Positions 7,326 through 15,170 of a stretch of 43,477 nt of DNA are shown here, in pieces. The notes beneath the pieces were generated by a model. It had not been told where the DNA came from. It was given only the letters and a program-made list of their open reading frames with translations, and searched no databases. The DNA is from Spirochaetaceae bacterium (GTDB lineage: Bacteria > Spirochaetota > Spirochaetia > DSM-27196 > SKKC01), in the NCBI GenBank assembly GCA_007128315.1, contig SKXQ01000141.1, positions 1 to 43,477 on the forward strand. The letters run 5' to 3'. Each line of letters starts with the position of its first letter. Position 1 is the first letter of the stretch. The position numbers and the translations under genes were made by a program.

Positions 7326-8147
7326 ATGTCATATGTTGAACAGATGTTTTCTCTGCCGAATACGTCCGCAGTGGTGACCGGTGGAGCCGGGGTCCTGCCC
7401 GGTGTCATGGCTCGAGCGCTGGTGAATGCCGGTGCGACGGTTACGCTCTGGGGTCGGGGCACGAGTCATCCCGTCGCCGATGCGGTTGAAGCCCTGAAAA
7501 AAGAAACCGGTATCAGCGACCGTATCTTCGGGGTGACCGTTGATACCTCCGACGAGGACGCCGTCAGCGCGGCTTTCGAAGAAACCTGCATTCATGCCCC
7601 TGTACCCAATCTCCTCGTAAATGGAGTCGGCGGAAACAAGGGAAAGGGCGACTTCACGGACATCGACGTCGAGCTGTTTCGTCAGATTGTCGACATGAAT
7701 CTCATCGGCGGTCTTGTTGTGCCGACCAAGATCTTCGCATCGAAGTGGCAACAGGAAAAGATGGCCGGCTCCATCATCAATCTTGCTTCTATGAGCAGCT
7801 ACCTGCCGTTGAGCGGCGTGTGGGCGTACAACGCCGCGAAGTCAGCGGTCATGAATCTCACGGTTGCCACTGCCCGCGCGTTCGCCGAACATCGCATTCG
7901 TGTAAACGGCATCGCTCCCGGGTTCTTCATCGGCCACCAGAACAGGGCCCTGCTGATCAAGAACGACGAAACAGGCGAGCTTACCGACCGTGGCCAGCAG
8001 GTCATAGACCGTACACCGTTTGGGCGTTTCGGGAATTTTACGGACATGGAAGGTGCAACGGTATTTCTCGCCTCCGAACAGGCTTCCGGTTTCATAACCG
8101 GGGTAACGATTCCGGTTGACGGCGGATATCTGACCCACAATATCTGA
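7326..8147 (+). CDS. SDR-family fructuronate reductase / D-mannonate oxidoreductase
   Basis: Probably reduces D-fructuronate to D-mannonate with NAD(P)H, the UxuB step, as in the short-chain dehydrogenase type known from Bacillus (YjmF) rather than the long-chain E. coli type. The 273 residues show the classical SDR pattern: TGGAGVLPG cofactor loop (18-26), VNGVGG in place of NNAG (98-103), Asn125, Ser155, and Tyr168-x3-Lys172 (YNAAK), with the C-terminal PVDGGY. The ribosome-binding site GGATGG lies before the ATG. It is first gene of the operon with uxaC 20 bases downstream, which is the main reason for the substrate call. 2-keto-3-deoxygluconate (KduD-like) or gluconate 5-dehydrogenase activity cannot be excluded by sequence alone. 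Confidence 0.8.
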   Translation: MSYVEQMFSLPNTSAVVTGGAGVLPGVMARALVNAGATVTLWGRGTSHPVADAVEALKKETGISDRIFGVTVDTSDEDAVSAAFEETCIHAPVPNLLVNGVGGNKGKGDFTDIDVELFRQIVDMNLIGGLVVPTKIFASKWQQEKMAGSIINLASMSSYLPLSGVWAYNAAKSAVMNLTVATARAFAEHRIRVNGIAPGFFIGHQNRALLIKNDETGELTDRGQQVIDRTPFGRFGNFTDMEGATVFLASEQASGFITGVTIPVDGGYLTHNI

Positions 8148-8167
8148 TTCGAAACAGGAGTATTATT

Positions 8168-9586
8168 ATGAGCGAGTTTCTTTCACGAGACTTCCTGCTT
8201 GAGACGGATATTGCGCGGAGACTGTATTTTGAGTACGCAGAGCCGCAACCAATTCTTGACTACCACTGCCATCTGTCCCCTGACGACATAGCGCAGGACC
8301 GGCAGTTCAGGACCATCACGGAAATCTGGCTTGCCGGTGATCACTACAAGTGGAGGGCAATGCGCTCCAATGGGGTCACCGAACGCCTGATAACCGGCAA
8401 CGCGACCGATCGTGAGAAGTTTCAGGCTTTCGCCGAGACGGTTCCGTACTGCATCGGCAATCCTCTGTATCAGTGGACACATCTGGAACTGAAGCGCCCG
8501 TTCGGAATCGACGATTTGCGTCTCGACGGAAAGACCGCCGAAACAGTCTGGGATCGCACGAATGAAAAGCTTGCCGAACCGGCGTTTTCGGTACGGGGTA
8601 TTCTGAAGCAGATGAACGTAAAGGTTGTCTGTACTACCGACGATCCGGCTGATGATCTTGCCGCCCATAAACGCATTGCAGCCGATGCGGATTGTCAGGT
8701 GCAGGTGTTTCCCGCGTTTCGACCCGACAAACTTTTTGTTACTCACGACGCGGCGGCATTCAACGCCTACATTGACCGACTCGGAGCGGCTGCGGGCTCT
8801 GAGATTGGAAGCCTTCAGGATCTCTACGATGGTATCGACAGCCGCATGAGCTACTTTCACGAGCTTGGCGGACGAATCGCAGACCACGGGCTCGCGGGGC
8901 CCGTCTACGCTGAGTTTACCGACAATGAGGCCAAACGACTTTTCGCCGCGCTCCGCGGCGGGAACGCGCTTGACGCTGAGTCGGGAGCAAAACTGCAGAC
9001 TGCAATCATGCTGGAACTGAATCGCGGTTATCACGATCGCGGATGGACGTCTCAGTATCATTTCGGGGCGATGCGGAACAACAACCGTCGCATGTTCGAA
9101 AAGCTTGGCCCGGATACCGGCTACGACTCGATGGATGACACGCCGATGGCACGCATACTCTCCGCCATGTTGAGCGCCATCGAAGCGCACAGCGGGCTTC
9201 CGAAAACGATTCTGTACACTAACAATCCGATCTTTAACGAAATGATGGCTACCATGACTGGCAATTTTCAGGACGGAGAAATCCCGGGAAAGATGCAGTT
9301 TGGTTCGGGATGGTGGTTTAACGACCAGAGAGACGGAATGGAGCGCCAGATGATCGCTCTGGCGAACATGGGCCTGCTTCGAAGATTTGTCGGAATGCTC
9401 ACCGACTCCCGGAGTTTTCTGAGTTTTCCGCGTCACGAGTATTTTCGAAGAATTCTCTGTAATTTGCTCGGAAAATGGGTACAATCAGGGGAGATTCCGG
9501 ATGATGTCGAACTGCTCGGCAGCATGGTCCGGGAGATCTGCTGGGAGAATGCTCGGGACTATTTCAAGCTTCCAATAAAGGGGTAG
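8168..9586 (+). CDS. uxaC: Uronate (glucuronate/galacturonate) isomerase
   Basis: Interconverts D-glucuronate with D-fructuronate and D-galacturonate with D-tagaturonate, the first step of hexuronate breakdown, in the cytoplasm. The 472-residue length and overall sequence fit UxaC, an amidohydrolase-superfamily enzyme. The HCH metal motif is at residues 33-35 (ILDYHCHLSPDD), followed by DHYKWRAMR and, later, TDNEAKRLF and FGSGWWFNDQRDGM, both typical of the family. AGGAG precedes the ATG by a normal distance. It lies between the mannonate oxidoreductase gene and uxaE, with gaps of 20 and 6 bases, in one operon. Confidence 0.96.
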   Translation: MSEFLSRDFLLETDIARRLYFEYAEPQPILDYHCHLSPDDIAQDRQFRTITEIWLAGDHYKWRAMRSNGVTERLITGNATDREKFQAFAETVPYCIGNPLYQWTHLELKRPFGIDDLRLDGKTAETVWDRTNEKLAEPAFSVRGILKQMNVKVVCTTDDPADDLAAHKRIAADADCQVQVFPAFRPDKLFVTHDAAAFNAYIDRLGAAAGSEIGSLQDLYDGIDSRMSYFHELGGRIADHGLAGPVYAEFTDNEAKRLFAALRGGNALDAESGAKLQTAIMLELNRGYHDRGWTSQYHFGAMRNNNRRMFEKLGPDTGYDSMDDTPMARILSAMLSAIEAHSGLPKTILYTNNPIFNEMMATMTGNFQDGEIPGKMQFGSGWWFNDQRDGMERQMIALANMGLLRRFVGMLTDSRSFLSFPRHEYFRRILCNLLGKWVQSGEIPDDVELLGSMVREICWENARDYFKLPIKG

Positions 9587-9592
9587 ATTAAC

Positions 9593-11143
9593 ATGCGAGA
9601 CATAATTCAGGTTGCCGTTCGAAACAAGCTGCTCGACCAGTCGCAGGAGGCACTCGACCAGGCCGCTACGGGTGCCCGTGAGCCTCTGTACACTGCGGGT
9701 AAGGCGGGAATCTATCGATCGTCCTGCCGGTTCCGCGACAGTGTTCTGTTTCTTGTGGGTCGCACTGAAACAGACAGAGTGATGCTTGCGCTGTCAAAGA
9801 CTCAGTTCCGCTCTGCCTTCCCGGGTAAACCTCAGCGCATGCAGGGTGTGTGGGCTCTGGAGATTCCCATGACGTTTCCAAACGCGAAAAAGCTCTGGGA
9901 AATGTTCCCGTTTACGCGGCCGGTGACAACGAAGTCATCGCTACCCGGTATCGGTTTCGGTGATCGGCTCGGCATTTCCACGGCTGCTCATATACGGGTC
10001 GCAAAACAGTACAAGCTCTTTCCGGTGTTTGCCCAGCAGAGTGTACGCGAGCTGTCCGCTCTTGGTCGAAACTACCAGCAGACGGTCGCGGACGCGGCGT
10101 TTGCGGTCTTTCAGGAAGGGTATCAGGATGGCTACGGTGCCGACGCCGATCACATGCGCTCCATGCGTGACGTGCGCGACTTCGCAAAGGCCGAACCGTC
10201 CATGATGACGCTTGATATCAGCGACTTCGTCCGTGGCGATATGGACTCGCTTGACAATCGCTCCCTGCAGGAAGCGTTCCGGAAGCTGCCTAAAAAGGAA
10301 CAGTCCCGGATCCGACGCTCGTACTCGGGCAAGTCCTTCAATCTTTCTGGTACGTCGATACGCTTCCGTCCGGGCGATGCAGAGCGCTGTGCAGTCATGT
10401 ATCACAGCGGAATAGAGTTTGCTGCGAAGGCTTCAGCCTATCTGCACAAGATCCGGGGCGAAGACTGTACCATCGAGTTTACCGTAGACGAAATCCCTGT
10501 CGAGACCAGACTCGTTGACCACTTCTTCATAGCCTCAGAGCTCGAGGCTCGCGAAATACCCTTCTACAGTCTTGCCTTCCGTTTTCCGGGCGCAATGCAG
10601 AAGGGAGTCGATTACAAGGGAGATCTCCGGGCGTTCCGAAGCACATTCGAAGGCTTTGCCGCTGTCGCCACCTCGGTGTCTCCCCACCGCGTCGGCATAC
10701 ATTCAGGGAGCGACAAGTTCTCGCTGTATCCCTGGATTGGTAAGCTCTCAGGAGGCTCCTATCATCTCAAGACTTCGGGTACGAGCTGGCTCGTCGCGAT
10801 CGAGACCATAGCCGATATCAGCCCTGATCTGTATCGCCGAATACACGAAAAAGCCATGGACGAGTTCCCGAAAGCGCTCGCCAGGTACGAAATCGATGCG
10901 GACATAAACGAGGTGCCGGCCCTGGAAAAGGTCCGTGACCGTCAGCTCAAGGACCTTCTGTCGAATCCGCACTGGCGACAGCTCATGCATATCTCGTACG
11001 GTGGTATTCTTTCCGATGAAGATCTCAGAAAGGATATCATGCAGGCGCTTCATAAAAACGAGGATGCGTACTTCGCCGCGATCGCAAAGCACTTTCGTGC
11101 TCACATTGACGGCCTCGGGGTTGAGACGCGAAAGGCTGGATGA
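9593..11143 (+). CDS. uxaE: Tagaturonate epimerase (UxaE family)
   Basis: A 516-residue protein recognised as UxaE, the tagaturonate-fructuronate epimerase described in Thermotoga maritima. It lets galacturonate (via tagaturonate) join the glucuronate branch at fructuronate, so that no altronate enzymes are needed. Features include GIGFGDRLGIST, DHMRSMRDVRDF and conserved His/Asp/Glu clusters such as GIHSGSDKFSLYP that probably bind the metal. The protein has no signal peptide. AAGGGG lies 9 bases before the ATG. The gap to uxaC is only 6 bases. Its TGA overlaps the ATG of folB (ATGA), so folB is translationally coupled although it has no metabolic tie to uronates. Confidence 0.88.
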   Translation: MRDIIQVAVRNKLLDQSQEALDQAATGAREPLYTAGKAGIYRSSCRFRDSVLFLVGRTETDRVMLALSKTQFRSAFPGKPQRMQGVWALEIPMTFPNAKKLWEMFPFTRPVTTKSSLPGIGFGDRLGISTAAHIRVAKQYKLFPVFAQQSVRELSALGRNYQQTVADAAFAVFQEGYQDGYGADADHMRSMRDVRDFAKAEPSMMTLDISDFVRGDMDSLDNRSLQEAFRKLPKKEQSRIRRSYSGKSFNLSGTSIRFRPGDAERCAVMYHSGIEFAAKASAYLHKIRGEDCTIEFTVDEIPVETRLVDHFFIASELEAREIPFYSLAFRFPGAMQKGVDYKGDLRAFRSTFEGFAAVATSVSPHRVGIHSGSDKFSLYPWIGKLSGGSYHLKTSGTSWLVAIETIADISPDLYRRIHEKAMDEFPKALARYEIDADINEVPALEKVRDRQLKDLLSNPHWRQLMHISYGGILSDEDLRKDIMQALHKNEDAYFAAIAKHFRAHIDGLGVETRKAG

Positions 11144-11544
11144 ATCATGTTCTTCCCGTATGCGTAGCGCTTGACGCGTTGCGCGTGAGGGCATGTGTGG
11201 GGCTGACCGAAGAGGAACGAAAACGTCCTCAGGACCTTCTATGCACTTGTACGGTGGTTCTGCCGGCGGATTACCGCCCGGACCGCGATACGATCGAAAG
11301 CACGGTCGACTATGGCGAGCTTGCGAGGCGGATCCGGGCCGTGGCGGCTGCGACCGAAGCGAAGCTTCTCGAGCGGCTCGCATGGGACCTCGGCACGGAT
11401 GTAATAGACGTGTTTCCGGCGGCTGCGACTGTTACCATCAGCCTGACCAAAACAGGCCGGGTATCCCGCTGCGACGGGGCACGGGTGGATGTGACAATCA
11501 GTCGCGACGGCCCAGGCCGTAGACCTCAGTCAGCAGATGACTGA
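11140..11544 (+). CDS. folB: Dihydroneopterin aldolase
   Basis: Cleaves 7,8-dihydroneopterin to 6-hydroxymethyl-7,8-dihydropterin and glycolaldehyde in folate synthesis. The 134 residues fit FolB: LRVRACVGLTEEER holds the active-site Glu region, TVDYGELARRI is the conserved substrate-binding block, LLERLAWDL follows, and the Lys in TISLTKTGRV corresponds to the catalytic Lys of the usual KP motif (the Pro is Thr here). The start overlaps the uxaE stop (ATGA). The 3' 47 bases overlap the end of the convergent uridylyltransferase gene, which explains the low-complexity tail GPGRRPQSADD. No other folate genes are in the window. Confidence 0.85.
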   Translation: MNHVLPVCVALDALRVRACVGLTEEERKRPQDLLCTCTVVLPADYRPDRDTIESTVDYGELARRIRAVAAATEAKLLERLAWDLGTDVIDVFPAAATVTISLTKTGRVSRCDGARVDVTISRDGPGRRPQSADD

Positions 11545-13012
11545 GACCGGCATTGAGCTTCTCCGCAGTCCCTTTCAGATCCTTCTCGGGGTTTTCATCT
11601 GTCGGAAAACCCGGTTCGTCGAGATGGACGCCATTGGTCATGAAGCTTTCACTCAGGAGTTTTGCGGCAAGGAATCGACGGTACTTGTCGACCGCGAAGA
11701 TTATGGGGTCGTCAATCATGCCGATAACTTCCCAGGTCACCTGTTCAGCCTGTGAATAGAGGCCTGCGTCCTTATCCTGGTCAGAAAGCCGCAACGGAAG
11801 GTCCGACTCAATGCGGTCGATATTCGCGTCGAGCCAGTCGAGGTCAAAGAGCCCTGTCGCACAATTGAAAAGGATAGACGTTCCCGACTTCTCGGTCTCC
11901 TCGACGTAGCTCCGGGAGACGGCCGGTCCGATATCCCCACAGGTCAGACCCTTGTTCATATCCTCAATCAGAATCCCGCCTTTTACGTCCACCGGTGTCC
12001 TGTAGGCGAACTCGAAGGCCGCAGGTCTGCCGGTCAATGCAAAAAACGCAACTGTCACGGGATCAACGGTAAATCCGAGATTATCAACGTTTCCGATGTA
12101 GGCAAAGCGGAATCCGTCAGAACGAAGACTCCGGTAAACGGATTTCAGGACCGAGAAGCTCTGGCCGTGACCTCCGGGGAGCGCGAGCGTGCGTCCGTGC
12201 TCTCCGTATGCGCGGTCGAATATGCTACGAGGCGAACCATGCCTGGAGTGCGTGTAGGCACTGATCATGGGCTGAACACCCGTCCTGACCGCGGTTATGT
12301 CGACACCAGTTTCTGCTATCAGGTCTTTCAGAAGCGGTGAGTTCCGGTACGCTTCGTATGCGCGCGACAGCTCGTCGTTGTTGTGAACGCTGCTCATCTG
12401 AAAGATCGGTGCGTGACCGGCAGGCAGTGCGGATCCGGTCGCATCCCGGCTCTCCGATAGAAGCAGCAGGAGATGTCGCATCTTGAGCTCGAGGTAGCTG
12501 GCCCCAGGCACTCCTGTGGAACTGAACAGGGCGGGGGTCAGCCCCTTCGCTTTGCCGCGGACAGCCTCTCCGATAGTGTTCAGCAATGGTTCGTACAAAC
12601 GGTATAGAGTCTCATTGAAATCCCGGTTCTTTGTGTGATCTGCGTAACTTGTGGCTGATCCACCGTTGAGAACACCATATGCGACGCGTGGAAGCAGATG
12701 CAGCCCGATCTCCCGAAGCTGATCGGCACCAAGGGTGACGGGGCCCGAAACGGGAATTTCAAAACGGAGCCGATCCGGTACGAGGCCGAGCTCGCCGAGG
12801 CGCCTGTGAAGCGCTCGGGCGTCGCCTGTCCATGTCGGTGCGGATACCGTATCGACGATACGGTCACCGTCAACTCCGGGGATGCCACGAGCCTCGCCAG
12901 TCTCGCCGGTGCTCACCTTCCCGCTGTTGATGCGATCCAGCAGCGAAAGGCTCAACGCAACGTCGATCTTCTTCTTTTCCATGTCCCTGTGCAGGGCGTC
13001 GCTGATCTTCAT
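11498..13012 (-). CDS. UDPGP-family UTP-sugar-1-phosphate uridylyltransferase
   Basis: A 504-residue nucleotidyltransferase of the eukaryotic-like UDPGP family, most likely forming UDP-glucose (or a UDP-amino sugar) from UTP and the sugar 1-phosphate. The nucleotide loop is VLNGGSATSYADHTKN (residues 114-129); compared with the canonical LxGGxGTxxG...PK it lacks the second Gly and the Pro-Lys. Later blocks GGHGQSFSVL and GNVDNLGFTVDP match the UTP- and sugar-binding regions. GGAGGT lies 8 bases before the ATG at 13012, inside the 3' end of the glucokinase gene, three bases downstream of which this gene starts, so the pair is an operon that could run glucose to glucose 6-phosphate and, with phosphoglucomutase from elsewhere, to UDP-glucose. 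Confidence 0.82.
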   Translation of the reverse strand: MKISDALHRDMEKKKIDVALSLSLLDRINSGKVSTGETGEARGIPGVDGDRIVDTVSAPTWTGDARALHRRLGELGLVPDRLRFEIPVSGPVTLGADQLREIGLHLLPRVAYGVLNGGSATSYADHTKNRDFNETLYRLYEPLLNTIGEAVRGKAKGLTPALFSSTGVPGASYLELKMRHLLLLLSESRDATGSALPAGHAPIFQMSSVHNNDELSRAYEAYRNSPLLKDLIAETGVDITAVRTGVQPMISAYTHSRHGSPRSIFDRAYGEHGRTLALPGGHGQSFSVLKSVYRSLRSDGFRFAYIGNVDNLGFTVDPVTVAFFALTGRPAAFEFAYRTPVDVKGGILIEDMNKGLTCGDIGPAVSRSYVEETEKSGTSILFNCATGLFDLDWLDANIDRIESDLPLRLSDQDKDAGLYSQAEQVTWEVIGMIDDPIIFAVDKYRRFLAAKLLSESFMTNGVHLDEPGFPTDENPEKDLKGTAEKLNAGLSHLLTEVYGLGRRD

Positions 13013-13015
13013 GTG

Positions 13016-14077
13016 TCAGACCTCCGTAGACAGGTACGCGGCGTGTGCCGCGCCGATGAGCGATACATCATAATTGCGAAGGGCGTAGACCGGAACGCGA
13101 CGGAGCGAACTCTTCATGCCTTCGTGTGGATGACTGAAGTACCCTTCAAGGAATCCACTGCTCATAATCGCCTCCAGATTACGCGTCGTGACGCCTCCGG
13201 CCAGGAAGAGCCCGGCGTACGGGAGAACCGTAAGCGCGAGCCCGGACACGAAGCGACCGTACATTTTCGCGAACAGCCGCATTGCCCGCGCGGCGTCGGG
13301 ACTGTCTGATGCATAGCGCGACACCAGTGCAGGATATTCTGCCGGATCCGCCGTACGAAGCTCCTGGGCAGGCTCGTCGCGGAAGCCACCATCCGCCAGG
13401 ATGAACGCCGCCGCGTGTTTCAGCCCCTGCCCGCTCACGTACAGTTCGGCGTCCGGACTTTCGCATATGGCCGATTCAACGAAACGCTGGAACTGTCGGG
13501 TCTCGGCGTCAAAGCCTGCGAGGTCCGTGTGTCCGCCTTCCGACGGTAAGACCGTCAACGAACCGGGCTGTGCCTCGCATACAATTGCGACACCAAGACC
13601 AGTCCCGGCAGCCGCTACTGCCTGAACGGCTGTCTCAACCCGTCTCGGTCGGGCGTCGGAACCGCGGGAGGCCGGTTCCCATACCGACGTGCATGCATCT
13701 GCGTCGGCCGGGTTGACGAGGGGGAGTGCGTACCCGATTGCGGTCAGATCGTTGATAATCCTGACCCCCGTGCCGAGGCGTTCCGAGAGTTCCCGTTCGT
13801 CGATGGACCAGCTCGTATTCGTGAGGTTGACTGTGCCGTCATGGACAGGACCGGCGGCACTCACGCATGCTCCCGAGATCGAACGGAAGTCGCTTTGCTG
13901 CAGCAGGGTCTTCCGGGCATCCGACATTGTTGAGGCAAAGTCCGTAATCGTCTGAGAATCATATCGGGTTCGGGCAACAACGTCGAAGGTGCGGTCGGTC
14001 TGCTCGACCAGTGCGAAGCTGCAGTTCGTTCCTCCGGCGTCACAGACGAGCCATGAGTGTGCGTGTGTAGTGGCCAT
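13016..14077 (-). CDS. glk: Glucokinase (Glk family)
   Basis: Phosphorylates glucose with ATP in the cytoplasm. The 353-residue protein has the ASKHA-fold motifs of the Glk (non-ROK) family: phosphate-1 loop CDAGGTNCSFAL (12-23), LTNTSWSID, RIINDLTAIGYAL with catalytic Asp110, GTGLGVAIV (159-166), the glucose-binding SEGGHTDLAGF (179-189) and LAGGVTTRN near the C-terminus. A role on other sugars of this locus is possible but not shown. The start has no Shine-Dalgarno, and a -10-like TACCAT lies seven bases before it, so the message may be leaderless. It shares a 92-base divergent region with the DHH-family gene at 14170. Confidence 0.88.
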   Translation of the reverse strand: MATTHAHSWLVCDAGGTNCSFALVEQTDRTFDVVARTRYDSQTITDFASTMSDARKTLLQQSDFRSISGACVSAAGPVHDGTVNLTNTSWSIDERELSERLGTGVRIINDLTAIGYALPLVNPADADACTSVWEPASRGSDARPRRVETAVQAVAAAGTGLGVAIVCEAQPGSLTVLPSEGGHTDLAGFDAETRQFQRFVESAICESPDAELYVSGQGLKHAAAFILADGGFRDEPAQELRTADPAEYPALVSRYASDSPDAARAMRLFAKMYGRFVSGLALTVLPYAGLFLAGGVTTRNLEAIMSSGFLEGYFSHPHEGMKSSLRRVPVYALRNYDVSLIGAAHAAYLSTEV

Positions 14078-14134
14078 ACCGACTATGGTACCGGCCTTAC
14101 ACTACGGTTCACAACCCTGCCCGGGCGGGTGCGC

Positions 14135-14163
14135 TTGCGCATCTCATACCCTTCGGTTAGGGT
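14135..14163 (+). promoter_or_regulatory. Candidate promoter and inverted repeat before the DHH-family gene
   Basis: TTGCGC (14135-14140), 17-base spacer, TAGGGT (14158-14163), ending only six bases before the GTG start at 14170. The -10 box forms one arm of the inverted repeat TACCCT-TCGGTT-AGGGTA, which might be an operator. Visual match only. Confidence 0.35.
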
Positions 14164-14169
14164 AGTTAT

Positions 14170-15156
14170 GTGACGGAAGACACCTCCGATACAGCATCTC
14201 CGGAGACGGCACGGCTCATTTCTGAAGCGAACTTCGATGGTCTCGTCTGTGCAGTCCTCCTGCGCAGACTCGGCCTTATCAGTGAAATCTGTTTTGTTCA
14301 CTCCCAGGATGTCACCGAGAACCTGATCAGTCTGACCTCCGTCGATGTACTCGTGGGGTTTCCCTTTCGCGATGATGTCGGTCTTGTGTTCAACCATGAG
14401 CTTGTTGCCGGACTTATGTCGGGCGATCAGGAGCGGCATGTGACCGATTCAACCGCGTCCAGCAACGCGTCCGTTATTTTTCAGTATTACAGGGAACAGT
14501 TCGACGATGCAGACGCCATTGCACCTATGGTTCGGGCGGCCGATCAGGCCGGGTCACGAACCTATACGATGGATGAAGTACTGAACCCGTCGGGCTGGAC
14601 ACTACTGACCTTCCTGCTCGATCCGCGATCGGGGCTCGGTCGCCATGGCGGCCTTCGAATTTCAAACAAGCGACTGATTCTTGATCTGGTTGATCATCTG
14701 AAGGAATCAGCCGATGTCGACGAGGTCCTTGCACTTCCTGACGTTCGCGAGCGCCTGGACATATACCGGAGTCACAAGAGTCGCTTTGAGGATCAGATTC
14801 GCCGATGCAGCACCATCGTCGGAAATGTCCTGTTTATCGACTGGTCCGAGGAACCGACTGTAGCGGCCGGAAACCGCTTCGTGAAGTACGCGCTTTACCC
14901 GCAGGTCAACACGAGTCTGCAGTTCTCCTGGGGGTTTGAACGTCAGACGGCCGTGTTCACGGCTGGAAAGAGCATTTTTAACCGGACCTGTTCGCTGAAT
15001 GTCGGAGCTTTGATGCTTCAGTACGGCGGCGGAGGCAGTGCTGATTCGGGGTCCTGCCAGGGCACTCCGGAGCGTGCCGGAGAAATCAGGCGTGAACTGA
15101 TCGAGCGGCTGCTGACCGAGCCTGTTCCTGTCACTGATCTGAAGCGTATATTATAG
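14170..15156 (+). CDS. DHH-family phosphoesterase-like protein with degenerate active site
   Basis: A 328-residue protein matching the 'exopolyphosphatase-like' DHH family along its length: NFDGLVCAVLLRRLGLI (21-37), VGFPFRDDVGLVFNHEL (62-78), LNPSGWTLLTFLLDPR, RCSTIVGNVLF, GKSIFNRTCSLN and a GGGG block near the C-terminus. In active members the second block carries Asp-His-His and the last GGGGHxxAG; here they read Asn75-His76-Glu77 and GGGGSADSGSC, so key metal ligands and the C-terminal His are lost. Asp23 remains. It is probably non-catalytic or altered in function (inference). The start is GTG with no clear ribosome-binding site. It precedes the outer-membrane-type gene by 14 bases. Confidence 0.75.
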   Translation: MTEDTSDTASPETARLISEANFDGLVCAVLLRRLGLISEICFVHSQDVTENLISLTSVDVLVGFPFRDDVGLVFNHELVAGLMSGDQERHVTDSTASSNASVIFQYYREQFDDADAIAPMVRAADQAGSRTYTMDEVLNPSGWTLLTFLLDPRSGLGRHGGLRISNKRLILDLVDHLKESADVDEVLALPDVRERLDIYRSHKSRFEDQIRRCSTIVGNVLFIDWSEEPTVAAGNRFVKYALYPQVNTSLQFSWGFERQTAVFTAGKSIFNRTCSLNVGALMLQYGGGGSADSGSCQGTPERAGEIRRELIERLLTEPVPVTDLKRIL

Positions 15157-15170
15157 AAGAGAGGAAAACG

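Noticed and set aside
8183-9484. 433-codon minus-strand open frame opposite uxaC
   Set aside because: Antisense shadow of uxaC. The protein has no recognisable domain and lacks a ribosome-binding site.
11140-11544. folB as part of the uronate pathway
   Set aside because: Its sequence is a folate enzyme. Coupling to uxaE is probably only transcriptional convenience.
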